DNA from: Eretmocerus hayati
Taxonomy: Eukaryota; Arthropoda; Insecta; Hymenoptera; Aphelinidae
NCBI GenBank assembly: GCA_029851415.1
Contig: CM056744.1
Span: forward strand, 87,576,907-87,640,906
Length of the DNA stretch: 64,000 nucleotides
Direction of reading: 5' to 3'
The notes below the pieces were generated by a model that was given only the letters and a program-made list of their open reading frames with translations, was not told where the DNA came from and made no database searches. A program made the translations under genes and the position numbers. Shown one piece after another: positions 24,566 through 35,195 of the stretch. Within the stretch, counting starts at the first letter, position 1, and every line of letters begins with the position of its first letter.

Positions 24566-24720
24566 GAATTGTGGGAAAGTCTTTTCCAGGGCGATCCAGC
24601 ATCCAGAATTCTTATATGTACAGTATAATCGTGGCCTAACCTCGAGGGGTTTCTGCTCTCAAGACAGTTTGTGAAATCTAGAGATCGTTTGAAAGCAAAT
24701 CACTGACTTTCCCACAATTC
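24566..24720. mobile_element. 155-bp TA-flanked MITE
   Basis: GAATTGTGGGAAAGTC at the left end and its exact reverse complement GACTTTCCCACAATTC at the right end, 16 bp without mismatch. TA flanks both sides (24564-24565 and 24721-24722). Non-coding. The TA duplication suggests a Tc1/mariner-type source. Confidence 0.8.
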
Positions 24721-24879
24721 TATGGGTTTCTACTATTCCTGGCAGGAATTTGGAGTCAATTTGATGAAATTTGAGCCCGTAGTTTTGGGACTACGGTTTT
24801 GGCGGAATTTAGCAGACGAATTCCGGCCGGTATTCGCCATCCTCTTAAGATACCAAATGGTGACCAGCCAACAGCACAC

Positions 24880-25480
24880 GAACAATCCCGCTCTCCAATG
24901 GAGAACTGAGACTCGTCTAGGCATCCTCAAAGCCCAGGGAATCTGTTGGTTCCTTGGACGAATCGCCTACACCTCTTGGCGAATCACCCACGAGGGCATA
25001 CCTGACCGAGGTGCCACGACTCGCTCAATCTCTGGGCATTATGGCTGTCATGGCCACTGGATGGAGGTGTGCTACTCAATTGATATGCGAATGCAGTTTC
25101 AATTGTTCGAGTCAACTTCTGAGGCCGTTGCAATTGCCTGCTTGACAGAACTGATTCATGAGCACGGATGTCCTAAAGTAATCAAATTTGACGAAGGGAG
25201 TGATTTCAAGAGCCAAAATTGAGGAATTACTATGGAATCTTCGGTTTCCAATATCACACAACCTCGAAATTTCGTTCGCGGTAGTTCGCGGTCTTTTGGT
25301 GCTCTAGAGAGACCCATCATACACTGATAAGATATCTCGAAAGTGTTATCAAAGAGGGGCATGAGATTGACAGAATGGAATGTTACGCCTAGTGTCAGTG
25401 TGGATTTGACACTGTGTGGCCGCAAACTCGGTGGTGGGTGGATTTTACATAGGTTGATTCGAGTCAATGAGTGATAGCAA
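24880..25480 (+). pseudogene. Ty3/gypsy-like integrase, frameshifted
   Basis: The frame at 25060-25220 reads MRMQFQLFESTSEAVAIACL, then LIHEHGCPKVIKFDEGSDFKS, matching the integrase core block ...pl.s.tAe.va..l...i...G.P..i.sD.G..F.S; D of KFDEG would be the second catalytic aspartate. A second frame then gives SFGALERPIIHTLIRYLESV, corresponding to the nG.lER.h.tLk..L region that carries the catalytic glutamate (E of LER). At least two frameshifts separate these pieces, and the HHCC zinc finger cannot be traced convincingly. The similarity is moderate, so retrotransposon integrase is secure but the clade is not. Confidence 0.65.
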
Positions 25481-27050
25481 TGAACGATTATGTAAAGAGA
25501 TCGTCCTAGGAATATGATCAGATTAGATACTAGATTAGTCGATTCAATCAATTCAGATGTAAAATTCATGTGGTGGATTTTGGTATTTTGATTGTCAATT
25601 TACATTCATGCAATGTTTCTTGTAAAAATCAACTCCTGAAGAGGCCTACAGACCCTGGTAGACGAAACGTCGTGAATGAACAGGTCTCTTCTATGGGGAC
25701 CATAGTGTTTCAACAGTTTCCAAGATTCAGTCCTCAAAAATCGCACGAAGTACCTATCTCATCGTATTTTCTCAAGAACGACAAACAAGAAGTATCGTTA
25801 TTAGATACTAATTTATTGTCTGCCACGGCTGTAGTAAATGAAAGATTCAGAGAATCAAGCAGCGAAAATTGAGAGACGTTCTCGGTTCAGTGCCTAGCAG
25901 TCAAACGCAGTTTCTTGGATCTGCAGGTCTTTTCACATGCTATACTCTTTTCCGAATCGTGGGGAACGAGTATTTTCCCTTCGTTAGGCGAAGCAAGAGC
26001 TAATTCTATGACCAGTCATGAAGTGACACTTCCAATGACAGAAATCAGGGATATTTATATTTTTACATTTTGATCTTCAAAAGATGTTCATCATCTTTCA
26101 TTCATGGTCAATAAGATATCAACGTAGGTGACGATGAGTCACATATGCACCTTAATTTCTACATCTGCCAGTTCCACCATGATTTGATACATAATATTGG
26201 TGACATCGCGCATATCGGAAAATCGGTTCCACCCGTTGCGCCCACCATGCACGATGAATTTATTCCATTCCACTCGAATTCTCATCCAATTGGGACTCAA
26301 TGACAGCTTCTGAATTACTCATATCATTCGATTTGTATTCGTTTACTGGTGGTTCAGCCCAAATCGTGGAGGGATTTGATATGAAAAGTAAAATGTCGAC
26401 AAGAATGTGCAAAAATCGGTTAGGAAGTACTAGAAAAGGTAATAGCTAGACAAGGTGATTTTTTCACATAGGACAGTGAAACAATGATTCTAAGACTCAT
26501 CTCAAACTCTGGACCTTCAAAATTCCTGCGTGAGACGTGAATAAAATTCCGTGATTGTGGCGCAAAATGTCCACATTCCCTTAATAATATCAACACGCGT
26601 CATAATAACGTCGTGACTCGATGAAAATTTCAGCCTACAATTCTGATCATTCATATAATATAACTGATCAATCGATCACCGTGCACTTACGACACTAACG
26701 CCTCACACTTTAGCGGACAACTAAAATCAGGTACCGGCTACCCGCTTCAACCTTTTCGCAACAGACATGCTCAGTGATGGAGTGGCAACAAAATTGGACT
26801 GCTGATTCAAGCAATGAATGAGTAAGAGCGATCACGTGTGGAGTACGCGCTTAATGGAGATCGAAAGGTAGAATTCAACTATCTCTCTCTCTCTCTCCCT
26901 TATCATTCACACATCTCAGACGAGACCTCCGAAACCATGTGATCGTATCAAACCAATATTGAACTCATTTGATAGATTGTGAGGGAAAAATTCAAATTCA
27001 CGTACGACATGGTCGCTTCATCGTTCTTCCGAGTCACTAACGCCACTCTC
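25481..27050. other. No recognisable gene
   Basis: A 100-codon plus-strand frame at 25570-25872 follows the integrase remains and could be the eroded 3' part of the same element, but it shows no domain. CT microsatellite at 26880-26898. Nothing else defensible. Confidence 0.4.
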
Positions 27051-27382
27051 ACAAGGGGGGACCACGGGGTCCGGGTCGCCAATCCCCCCCAAGATTTTTT
27101 TACAGTTTTGTATCACCTAGAATATGAAGAATCCAGAGTAACTCCGTCAAATGGGTCTCCTGTCCAAAGATACAGCCACTGAGATCAACATTGCTCATAT
27201 AGGCCCATGTTAAAAAGTGATATATATAGATATATTGGTATGACTAACGTTTTTGCTTGTAGCTCCGGACAGGAGGCCCATTTGACGGAGTTACTCTAGA
27301 TTCTTCATATTCTAGGTGGTAGCAAACTGTGAAAAAACTTTGGGGATGATTGACGACCCGAACCCCGTGGTCTCCCCTTGTT
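27051..27382. mobile_element. Fold-back element, family F (about 330 bp)
   Basis: The left arm starts ACAAGGGGGGACCACGGGGT and the right arm in reverse starts ACAAGGGGAGACCACGGGGT. The arms match for about 130 bp, through CACCTAGAATATGAAGAATC and GAGTAACTCCGTCAAATGGG to CTCCTGTCC, leaving a short loop. Because the arms are long, each strand shows the same translated peptide (DHGVRV...), which is a repeat artefact and not a gene. Motifs in the arms recur in the nested element at 31.8-32.1 kb. No convincing target duplication. Confidence 0.75.
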
Positions 27383-28827
27383 AGACAGCAATCGTGATTT
27401 GAACAAATTTCCAGCTGCGATTGTATCAATCTTCGAGGTTCACTCATCCAATCTGGTTCAACTTCCGACTGAGAAAAAGTTTCTTCATCTCTGCGTCAAT
27501 TTTTCAATGGGTGCCCTCTCGTCATACCTCACAGATGATAAGAAATCAAAATCTCATAAGATACCGTATTCAGGCCATACACTCTCGGAACACCCTCCAC
27601 TGATTAAGTCACCAACCATTCCCTTCATTCCACAAAAGAGCCCTCACGAGACCATCTAGGCTCTGTCTATGTCTGATAGTCTTAACTTTCCCAGCTTACT
27701 ATCCCAGTGATATACCTATAGCTAGTTTAAACACGAATTAATCGAGTCACCCTCTGACACCGCTCCATTTCCTCTTTGAGAAGCTAGAAAAAAATCAGCG
27801 CTAATTCTCAACCTCGTTGAAATGCCACGAGCGCGGATTACGTTCAAGTAGTAGCCCCAACCAGTAGCGCGTCGCGTTGATTACCGAAGTACAGCATTGG
27901 TTCACACCTTCCAAAGTAACCTAAGAAAAAAAAATTTGAAGAATAGGGTATGGAATAGTAAGCAAAAGAGAAGAGGATTGAGTAAAAGTGGCAAGGTAGC
28001 ACACAGTTATGTCACCACACATGCGAGCGATGTGAAGTAATGAAAAGAGCCCAGCCGGCTCTGCGGGTCGCTTCCGCGTATCGATCGCCGCAAGAGCCGC
28101 AGATGCGGCTCACCAAGAGTGTAGGTGAGGAGCTTGCGGAAACTACGAAGCTCGTGCGACTTGTGATGCACCCGGATACCAGTGGCCTCATCGTTACCCT
28201 GAGGCAACACACCCGTGATATCTTCGAGATGGCCTAGCTCGATCCTGTCCACGAGAACGTTTTGACTGCATACGCTTGAGTGACTTGTGTTTACATATGA
28301 ATGAATATATATTGAGGATTAGTTGCTCCAGGCGATACGAGTCTGACTATCTAGATTTGGGAATAGACCGAGTTTTGCAACGATGAAATGGTGATCATAT
28401 ACAGTGGTGCCTGAGGTAGATGGCTACTTTCTCCTCTTATTTGATCGCATACGACGTTGAGTGAGAGATAGAGTGATGTATGGGTTTTGTGGAGTCTAAA
28501 AGGAGCATTGAGTTCTCACCATGCGAACGCAAAGGGGATGAATCAAATTCTGAGGGACTATCGTCTCCCAAACTGAGACAAGTTTGTTTCGATGAATGTT
28601 ATCCCTAGGGAATATATATATGAAATTTCAGTGCTCTTGGCTCATCTTACATGCGCTTGGGTCGAAACTTCACACGATCCTGGATCATTCAATCAAGCTC
28701 ATCGTGCAATTTTAATTATGAAGGTTGACGAAATCGGGGTACAGCGTGATGATGGTTAGTTGAGGGGAATTCGTTTTATCTCATCAGCCCCAGAGATTCT
28801 TGTGAGATCATAGATTCTCGTAATGTA
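27383..28827. other. Unassigned, with one GC-rich open stretch
   Basis: From about 28000 to 28250 the sequence is GC-rich and open on both strands. The plus frame has 65 codons (MKRAQPALRVASAYR...); the minus frame has 81. Neither matches a family I can name. It might be part of an unrecognised retroelement, but I do not call it. The rest is AT-rich and empty. Confidence 0.35.
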
Positions 28828-29941
28828 CAGTACCCACCAAAAATAATGGAACATCGATTATCGCACTATAACATCGACTGCTCGAAAACTATTGGTCGTA
28901 CGGCAGTTTTGAAAGAAGCATTTTTAAGATCGGAAAAAATGCTAACTATTCATGTACTTCAAAAAATTGTTCATGTATTCTTCATGTCCAGAATTCACTG
29001 TCAAAAAGTGAAATTTTTCAAGTCACGTCAATCGCCTGTAATTTTCACTGGCATGGACGGATCTAAAAAAACTCAACGGGATCTTGTAGAGCTTTCTAAG
29101 ACCTTCAATTTCCTCTCCCTAAAAATTCTCTACGATGATGTTAAGCCAAACAATCGCTCTCAGACGACAACGATGTAATATGCGTGCTACCTGTATGGTT
29201 CCAAGGGCGTTCCGCCTCATTTTGATTCGACCTCGTTTGTGGACATGAAATATGACTTTGAAAAAATTTCAAAGGACACATTATCGTCGTAGAATTGTCT
29301 GAACTCTCAGAAAATGTGGTTGAAATCGCTCTGAAATCCGCTCCTGGAGAGCTACGTTCGTTTTTCTTCATATGATCGTGATTTTTCACTCAGAACAGTG
29401 TTTGAATCGAACTTAGCTATTCAGGAGCGCATTTTCGGGCTGTTTCATCTACATTTCACGAAATTTCAGACAATTTTACGTCGATAATGTGTCCTTTGAA
29501 ATTTTTTCAAAGTCATATTTCATGTTCACAAACGAGGTCGAATCAAAACAAGGCGGAACGCCCTTGGAACCATACAGGTAGCACGCATATTTCATAGTTG
29601 TCGTCCGAGAGCGATTGTTTGGCTTAAAATCACCGTGGAGAATTTTCCAAAAACGAAAATTGAAGTTCTTGGAAAGCCCTTTAAGATCCAGTTGAGTTTT
29701 TTCAGATCCGTCCATGCCCGTGATAATTACAGGCGATTGACGCGACTTGAAAAATTTCATTTTTTGACAGTGAATACTAGACATGGAAAATACATGAAAA
29801 AAATTTTTGAGGTACAGAAAAAGTTAGCATTTTTTCCGCACTTCAAAATCCTTCTTCCGAAATCACCATACGACCAATAGTTTTCGTGCAGTCTATGTTT
29901 TAATGCGATTATCGATGTTCCATTATTTTTGGTGGGTACTG
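28828..29941. mobile_element. 1.1-kb near-perfect fold-back element with Tc1-like ends
   Basis: The ends CAGTACCCACCAAAAATAAT (left) and, in reverse, CAGTACCCACCAAAAATAAT (right) resemble Tc1 termini. TA flanks both sides (28826-28827, 29942-29943). The arms remain alignable for about 475 bp each (to about 29304 on the left and from about 29466 on the right), leaving a loop of roughly 160 bp. Arm landmarks are GTACGGCAGTTTTGAAAGAA/GTATGGTGATTTCGGAAGAA and AAAGGACACATTATCG. The 110-codon frame at 28846-29178 and its mirror at 29784-29476 are the same arm read twice, not transposase. A transcript through the element would fold into a very long hairpin. Confidence 0.9.
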
Positions 29942-29943
29942 TA

Positions 29944-31831
29944 CAGTTTCAACTATTTGTAACTTGACAGAGTACAAACAATGCTTCGATAGGTCACAGA
30001 ATATGCAATCTCCAATATTATACAAATCTCCATACCTGACATTGAGGTCGACACATTTGTCGATGAAATGTCGCAAGATTGAATTATCATTTTTCGATTC
30101 ACCTCTCCTGAGTGGTTGCCTACATCCACAAAATGTAGACTATGTATCAAGAATAGTCAGAGAAATCACGAACCTGATCGGAGGGATGTGAATAATTTGG
30201 AGGTATCGAAGATGACTGCCTGTAATTAGGACCATGTAACTGACAACTCCACATATGAGACATTTATGAATTTTTGGGTATTGAGTTGAATAAGAGATGC
30301 ATCTAACCACAGATCTCACCAATTTGTGTCTCCTCCTATATGAGCGAGGGGATATCGAGGAGAGACGCCTGGATTTGCTCACAAAAAGGACAAGATATTG
30401 GATCACAAGACTGATTTCGATTGACAGAAGGTTGGGAAAACAAGAGACTATCTCCATTTTCATCATTCTCATAATTCATTATCAGGCCAAAATAGGGAGA
30501 CAAGAGGAGTCTCGGAAACTAACACTATTTCATTCAACAATTCATGAAATCTCAGCACGTTTATGGACTCTGAAGTGAACGTGCTCTAGAATCTACGAAC
30601 AACTCATATTTCTCATCTCTAGTACAAGTGTATATGAAAATATCATCACTTGGCACAGGTAACCCTCAACGAGATTCAGTGCCAAATCTGTGGCCACTTC
30701 AGTTACATTTGTTTCTTATCATACGTTTTTTAATTATAATCGAGTATTATGGCGAGGAATTGAGGTTATTCAATGTGTAGATTAGGATAAACCTCAGTAT
30801 ATCGAGAAAGGGAGTTCTCAGAAATGGTAGAGGTTTACAAGATCAAACATGCGTCAATGTTGCTGGAACTCTGGTTGCAGAAATTTGGTTCTGATTCCAA
30901 AAAAACTTCAAAATCGCGTATTCCAGAGATAGATGATCTTTGATTCTACAGATGGATATCACGTAGGACCTCCAATATGTACAAATTGCCTGCCAATGTT
31001 TTGAGACCTATTTATAATGGTGCATCATGAAAAAAGGCACAAATTTCCTCGAGGATTTCCAGATACATTTATTGAAAGTGAGATATCGGTGAAGTGAGCC
31101 TCATGAGAGGAAGGCCCACATTTGAAACCTCCCAAGAGGTTGCTGAAGCTCTATCTTTACCGACCTTGGTTTTCAACACAGAAAAATATTTTGCTCATCG
31201 AATATCCAATTGTTTGGAAATACTCGTCTGTAGACGTCTCCGCATGGGCCAGATCTACCCTCTCTTTTTTTACCAATTTCAGAATACCAATCTCAATTTT
31301 CGGCCCCCAACGTGGAAATTCGCATAGCTCCGATGCAAAGTCAATCAGGGCTAAATGAAAAACACGTGTCACCTCATTTAAGCTCTAGAATCATATACTT
31401 CATTGCGGAGGGAATCTAATTTCTTGACCTTACTTCATTGGACGATCTTAACTGGAATATTCCTTCTGTGTATGATAAGGGGCAGAGAAGTTCATTCCAA
31501 GGCACCAAAGTGGCAACAGGGATGAATACTGACTCGTCTCTTTCATGTTTGGCAGTCGCGAGCCCGAGATAAACGTATATGGTTTGACGCCATACAGTCA
31601 TGTGTCAGTCACTAGAACCAGCTCACACGCGGGTCCCTAGGTCGATAAAAGTAGAGCTTCCCAACATCCTCTCGGTCACACGGATATATTCCCTGCCCAG
31701 AATCCTATAAGTGCATGAGAGATGGATGATAAGAACAAACAGAAAAATCCTTCAAAATGTTAATCTTGTGCACAGTATTCGGAAAAAGTCCGGTGAAAAT
31801 GTTTAATATCAGAATATGGAAGATCGATATA
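29944..31831. other. No recognisable gene
   Basis: AT-rich sequence with short unrecognised frames only (for example 30140-30472 minus, 31094-31372 both strands). No bounded repeat seen. Confidence 0.5.
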
Positions 31832-31885
31832 CTCACGAGGAGAGGTTCAACCTTGCGGAACTATGGAACTCTGGGAATCATCTTG

Positions 31886-32066
31886 TTTTGGTGCAAAATG
31901 AAGATCTTCTAGGGTTTGATCCCATGGACCTTCTACTCATAGGTCCATTTTGGAGAATTGTGTATATCGATATGGTAACAATGCTAACCTCCATAGTTGT
32001 ATCTCGGGATAGGAGGCCCATGGGATCAAACCGTTGGAGATACCTTCATTTCTCATCAAAACAACC
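31886..32066. mobile_element. 180-bp inverted-repeat insert, related to family F
   Basis: The left arm GTTTTGGTGCAAAATGAAGA and the reverse of the right arm GTTTTGATGAGAAATGAAGG lead into a shared GGTTTGATCCCATGG-CC block. The corresponding position in the right arm of element H (around 50186-50190) has no such insert. The core (CCCATGGGCCTCCTATCC...GATAC) resembles the inner part of the 27051-27382 arms. No clear target duplication. Confidence 0.55.
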
Positions 32067-32095
32067 CTAGTAAAAATAAGTGCCTCGTGATCATA

Positions 32096-33989
32096 CAGGA
32101 GTCCCTTGTTATCCGCGGTTGCCCGATTTGCGACCATCCCTTGCTATCCGCGGGCCGAGTGTTGTTATCCGCGGGCCCATGCCCGTGATTGATATAGAAT
32201 AAATCCATTTCTGTGCAATTTCACTCGTGACGAGTGATGCGCGACCTTTCAGAATACCATCCGCCCCTCATGTGTTACGTTTGGATGATACTTTCTTACC
32301 TGAAAAGGCTTGAAACATGGATTGGCGATACATATTCTTTAGTCAGTCAAAGTTTTGAAGTATAGAAGACTGTCGAATTCGTCAAAATTGGTTATGCGCA
32401 GGTTTACACCATCATTTCTGCAGTAATTTTATATATTATGCTCTGGCATTTTTGATCAACCGTACGTTTTAATATTTTGACAAAGTTCTCGATATTTGAA
32501 TCATTCTCTACATGTGAATCTGATGTTGACATCCTTCGAGCCATTTTCATCAATATTCAGTCTGCGTGCAATGTTGACACACATTGTTTGCTATTCTTGA
32601 CCTTTATTCCTTTATATGCTGATGAGCCCATCGGTGCACTGGGACGATAATCCAGGATGCAGCTCATCTATATGTGTGCGCGGAAATCGGCGATCAGGAA
32701 CTCAGCAGCTTCTCGCGGATGTATTTTGATGATTATTGATCGGCTTGAGCGATCATTGGGAATCGTGGGAAGGGTGAAATGGTGTGCCCGACGCACATTT
32801 AGATTTTTGAATATGAAAGGCTACGATATAACGGATGCGGACGCTCGTACAACATAAATTAAATGCACACGCACACACACAGTAGTTGATATCAGATCAA
32901 TCGATCGGGTACATCGAAGGTCAATGGGCGCCGCGCGGGGCGCGCGAGCGCTCGCGGGCCAAAAAGGCGAAAAAAATGACGTTGCGGAATTATGAACTCG
33001 CCATGGACTGGTTAAGGACTAACTTATTTTAGCTTGCAGCCCTATTTATAGGCTGACTTTGGCGGGCAGGTCGTGAAATTGCAAAACTGACGTTTTACCG
33101 ATCCTACGAACGTAGATCGGTACAAATCCGGTTTTCCCTAAAAAACAAAATGCCAATAAAAATCGCGATAAAAGTGAAAACACCATTCATCCGAAAGTAA
33201 ATCGGGTAAAGGGCCGTTCCTACATTATTATGGCTACGATTGTTGATCGGCCAAATCGCCGCTCCTACAAGCTCATAAATCCTGTAGAAACGGCGATTCC
33301 ACCGTTTCTGCCGAGTTCGTGTACTTTTGTTTACCCGCCGCCGTCGAATAGTAGTTAACATTATTACTAACATCTGTTACTTAAGATTATCACGCTGGCC
33401 CGGGTCGGAGTTGTGTGAATACCATGTATGTTCGGCGAATTGCTTGCGCGGCAAATGAAAATGAAGAAACGCGTTTCTCAATTTTGAAACTTTTTTTGAA
33501 TCCTCGTTTTCATTTGCTAGAAAAGATATGGCTCCATCTGAACGGAACAATCCAGCCCCAACGTTGTGCGAGCTTCAGATTTGGCGATGGTTCGTGATCC
33601 AATCATGATTCGGAGTCTGAGCTTCAAGCATTTTCTCGATATGGGTGTGAAGATTTGCGAGGAACTCCACAGAGATATTTTGAGACGAGCGAAGCAGTCG
33701 GAGATGACAGATTTTTTCGAGAAATAGATTTACTTTCGAATGAATTTTACGAAATTTCGTCATTTTTATCTATTGTACATCATCCTCATGTACTATTTGA
33801 CTCGTCATTTTGTGACAACAATGTTGAATGAATAAAAACTATGCATGCATAGCAATTTTTCTCGTGATTTGCACAGATTGTCGAACGTAACCCCCTATTT
33901 CCCATAAGACCAAGGTCTTATTATCCGCGGTTTTGTTATACGCGGTACTCCTTCCAAGCGTGACCCCCGCGGATAACGAGGGACTCCTG
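32096..33989. mobile_element. Tigger/pogo-like DNA transposon, decayed (1.9 kb)
   Basis: The left end CAGGAGTCCCTTGTTATCCG and the reverse of the right end CAGGAGTCCCTCGTTATCCG both continue CGG. TA flanks both sides (32094-32095 and 33990-33991). TTATCCGCGG recurs three times in the left end, as expected for Tigger-like subterminal repeats. The mirror-image right arm of element H (about 50150-50165) reads GATCATATATGAACATG in reverse with no insert, so an empty site is present in the same window. Only a transposase C-terminus can be recognised (33598-33727). Confidence 0.85.
33598..33727 (+). pseudogene. Tigger-like transposase C-terminal remnant
   Basis: The frame reads SLSFKHFLDMGVKICEELHR, then RRAKQSEMTDFFEK and a TAG stop at 33727. 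A short tail of the type (K)QS.(I/M)TDFF.K just before the stop is characteristic of pogo/Tigger and jerky-type transposases. The upstream DDE and CENP-B domains cannot be traced between 32200 and 33590, so this is a remnant. It lies just inside the right end of the 32096-33989 element, as expected for the C-terminus of a plus-strand gene. Confidence 0.55.
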
Positions 33990-34161
33990 TATATGAACAT
34001 GTTCCCAGCCGAATTGTGGTCACCTATGACCATGTATGACTTCAGAAAATATTATGTCTCCATGGTTAGTCATAGGTACACAAAGCCAACTCGTACATTG
34101 GCCGCAGGGTATTTTGATCAAGTGGTAGTACATGACATTTTCAATATCGGATGGAGGCCTA

Positions 34162-35195
34162 CACTGTAAAAAATTGGTTGACTTTCCACCAAAATCGTGA
34201 ACCAGTGGTTCGTTGTCAAAATCAACCAGCTGGTTGGAATTCAACCACTGGTTGGAATTCAACCACTGGTTGACTTTGTCCCCACAGCGAATATATAAGG
34301 ATGAATGCGGCGCCCACGATATTGGTCGATGGTGGTCTCCGGTTGACACTTTTGATTCGGAAAAACAAGTTTCGTCATTTTTTTTCATAAACAAAGAGGG
34401 ATAAACATTAGCCCCGGTCGCGTATGGACGACAAAGCGGGTTGCCTGTCCTACAGGAGTCGAATACACGTCGTATAAAGCTGGAGGGATGGATAGATGGA
34501 CGGATGGGGTCGGAGGATAGATGGGATGGATGGATGGATGGATGGATAGAACGGACCGGAATGGGGCAAAATGGAACGGAATGGGGCAAAATGAAACGGA
34601 GTCAAATTGGGTGGAGGGGAACGGAACTGGCTGGGGTGGGGCAAAATGGAACGGGGTCAAATTGGGTAGAGGGGAACGTAACTGGCCGGTATGGGGCAAA
34701 ATGGAACGGGGTTGAATTGGGTGGAGGGGAACGGAACGGAATGGAATTGAATTGTATGGATAGGAGAGATCACCCCATCAATACCACCCATGCCATCCGT
34801 TCAGCCATCCATCCACCCGATCCAGCCATCTATCCCATCGATGCCATGCATGCATTCATCCCATCCGTTCATCCATCCATCTACCCCATCAAGCCATCAC
34901 TGTAAAAAATTTCTACCAGTGGTTGCAGTTTTGACCTCAACCACTAATTGACTAACAATCGAAGCACTGGTTGGCTTTTTCCCACAACGAATATATAAGG
35001 ATGAATGCGGCGCCCCTGAGATTCGTCGTGGTCCCCGGAGAACTTTTTTTGGGTCGGAAAAACAAGTTTCATCATGTTTTTTCACCAACAAACAGGAATA
35101 AATCTCAGCGCCGGTCGCGCGAGCATTTTCGGAAAAAAATTCAGGTTAAGCATCGTTTTTGCGATTCATTATCCGGATAGGTGACCGCTTGACTG
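34162..35195 (+). repeat. Left terminal inverted repeat, with two stacked CACTG ends
   Basis: Outer end at 34162, then palindromic AACCAGTGGTT, AACCAGCTGGTTGG and CAACCACTGGTTG motifs (34195-34275), a TATATAAGG box (34293-34300), GGATGG and GGGGCAAAATGGAACGG minisatellites (34480-34760), and CCATCC repeats to 34897. A second end, CACTGTAAAAAATTTCTACC, starts at 34898 and is followed by its own CACTGGTTGG motif, TATATAAGG box (34993-35000) and a diverged version of the same downstream domain. Homology to the right arm stops after GACTG at 35195. Confidence 0.85.

Noticed and set aside
26979..27447. Similar DHGVRV-containing peptides on opposite strands
   Set aside because: They arise from the inverted arms of the 27051-27382 fold-back element.
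28846..29784. 110- and 102-codon frames that look like homologous proteins on opposite strands
   Set aside because: They are the two arms of the fold-back element read from each side. The similarity comes from the inverted repeat, and neither has transposase motifs.
34385..34905. Long frames rich in Pro/Ser/His/Ile or Gly/Trp/Met/Asp (also mirrored at 49151-49690)
   Set aside because: Products of the GGATGG and GGGGCAAAATGGAACGG minisatellites in the inverted repeats, open in several frames at once.
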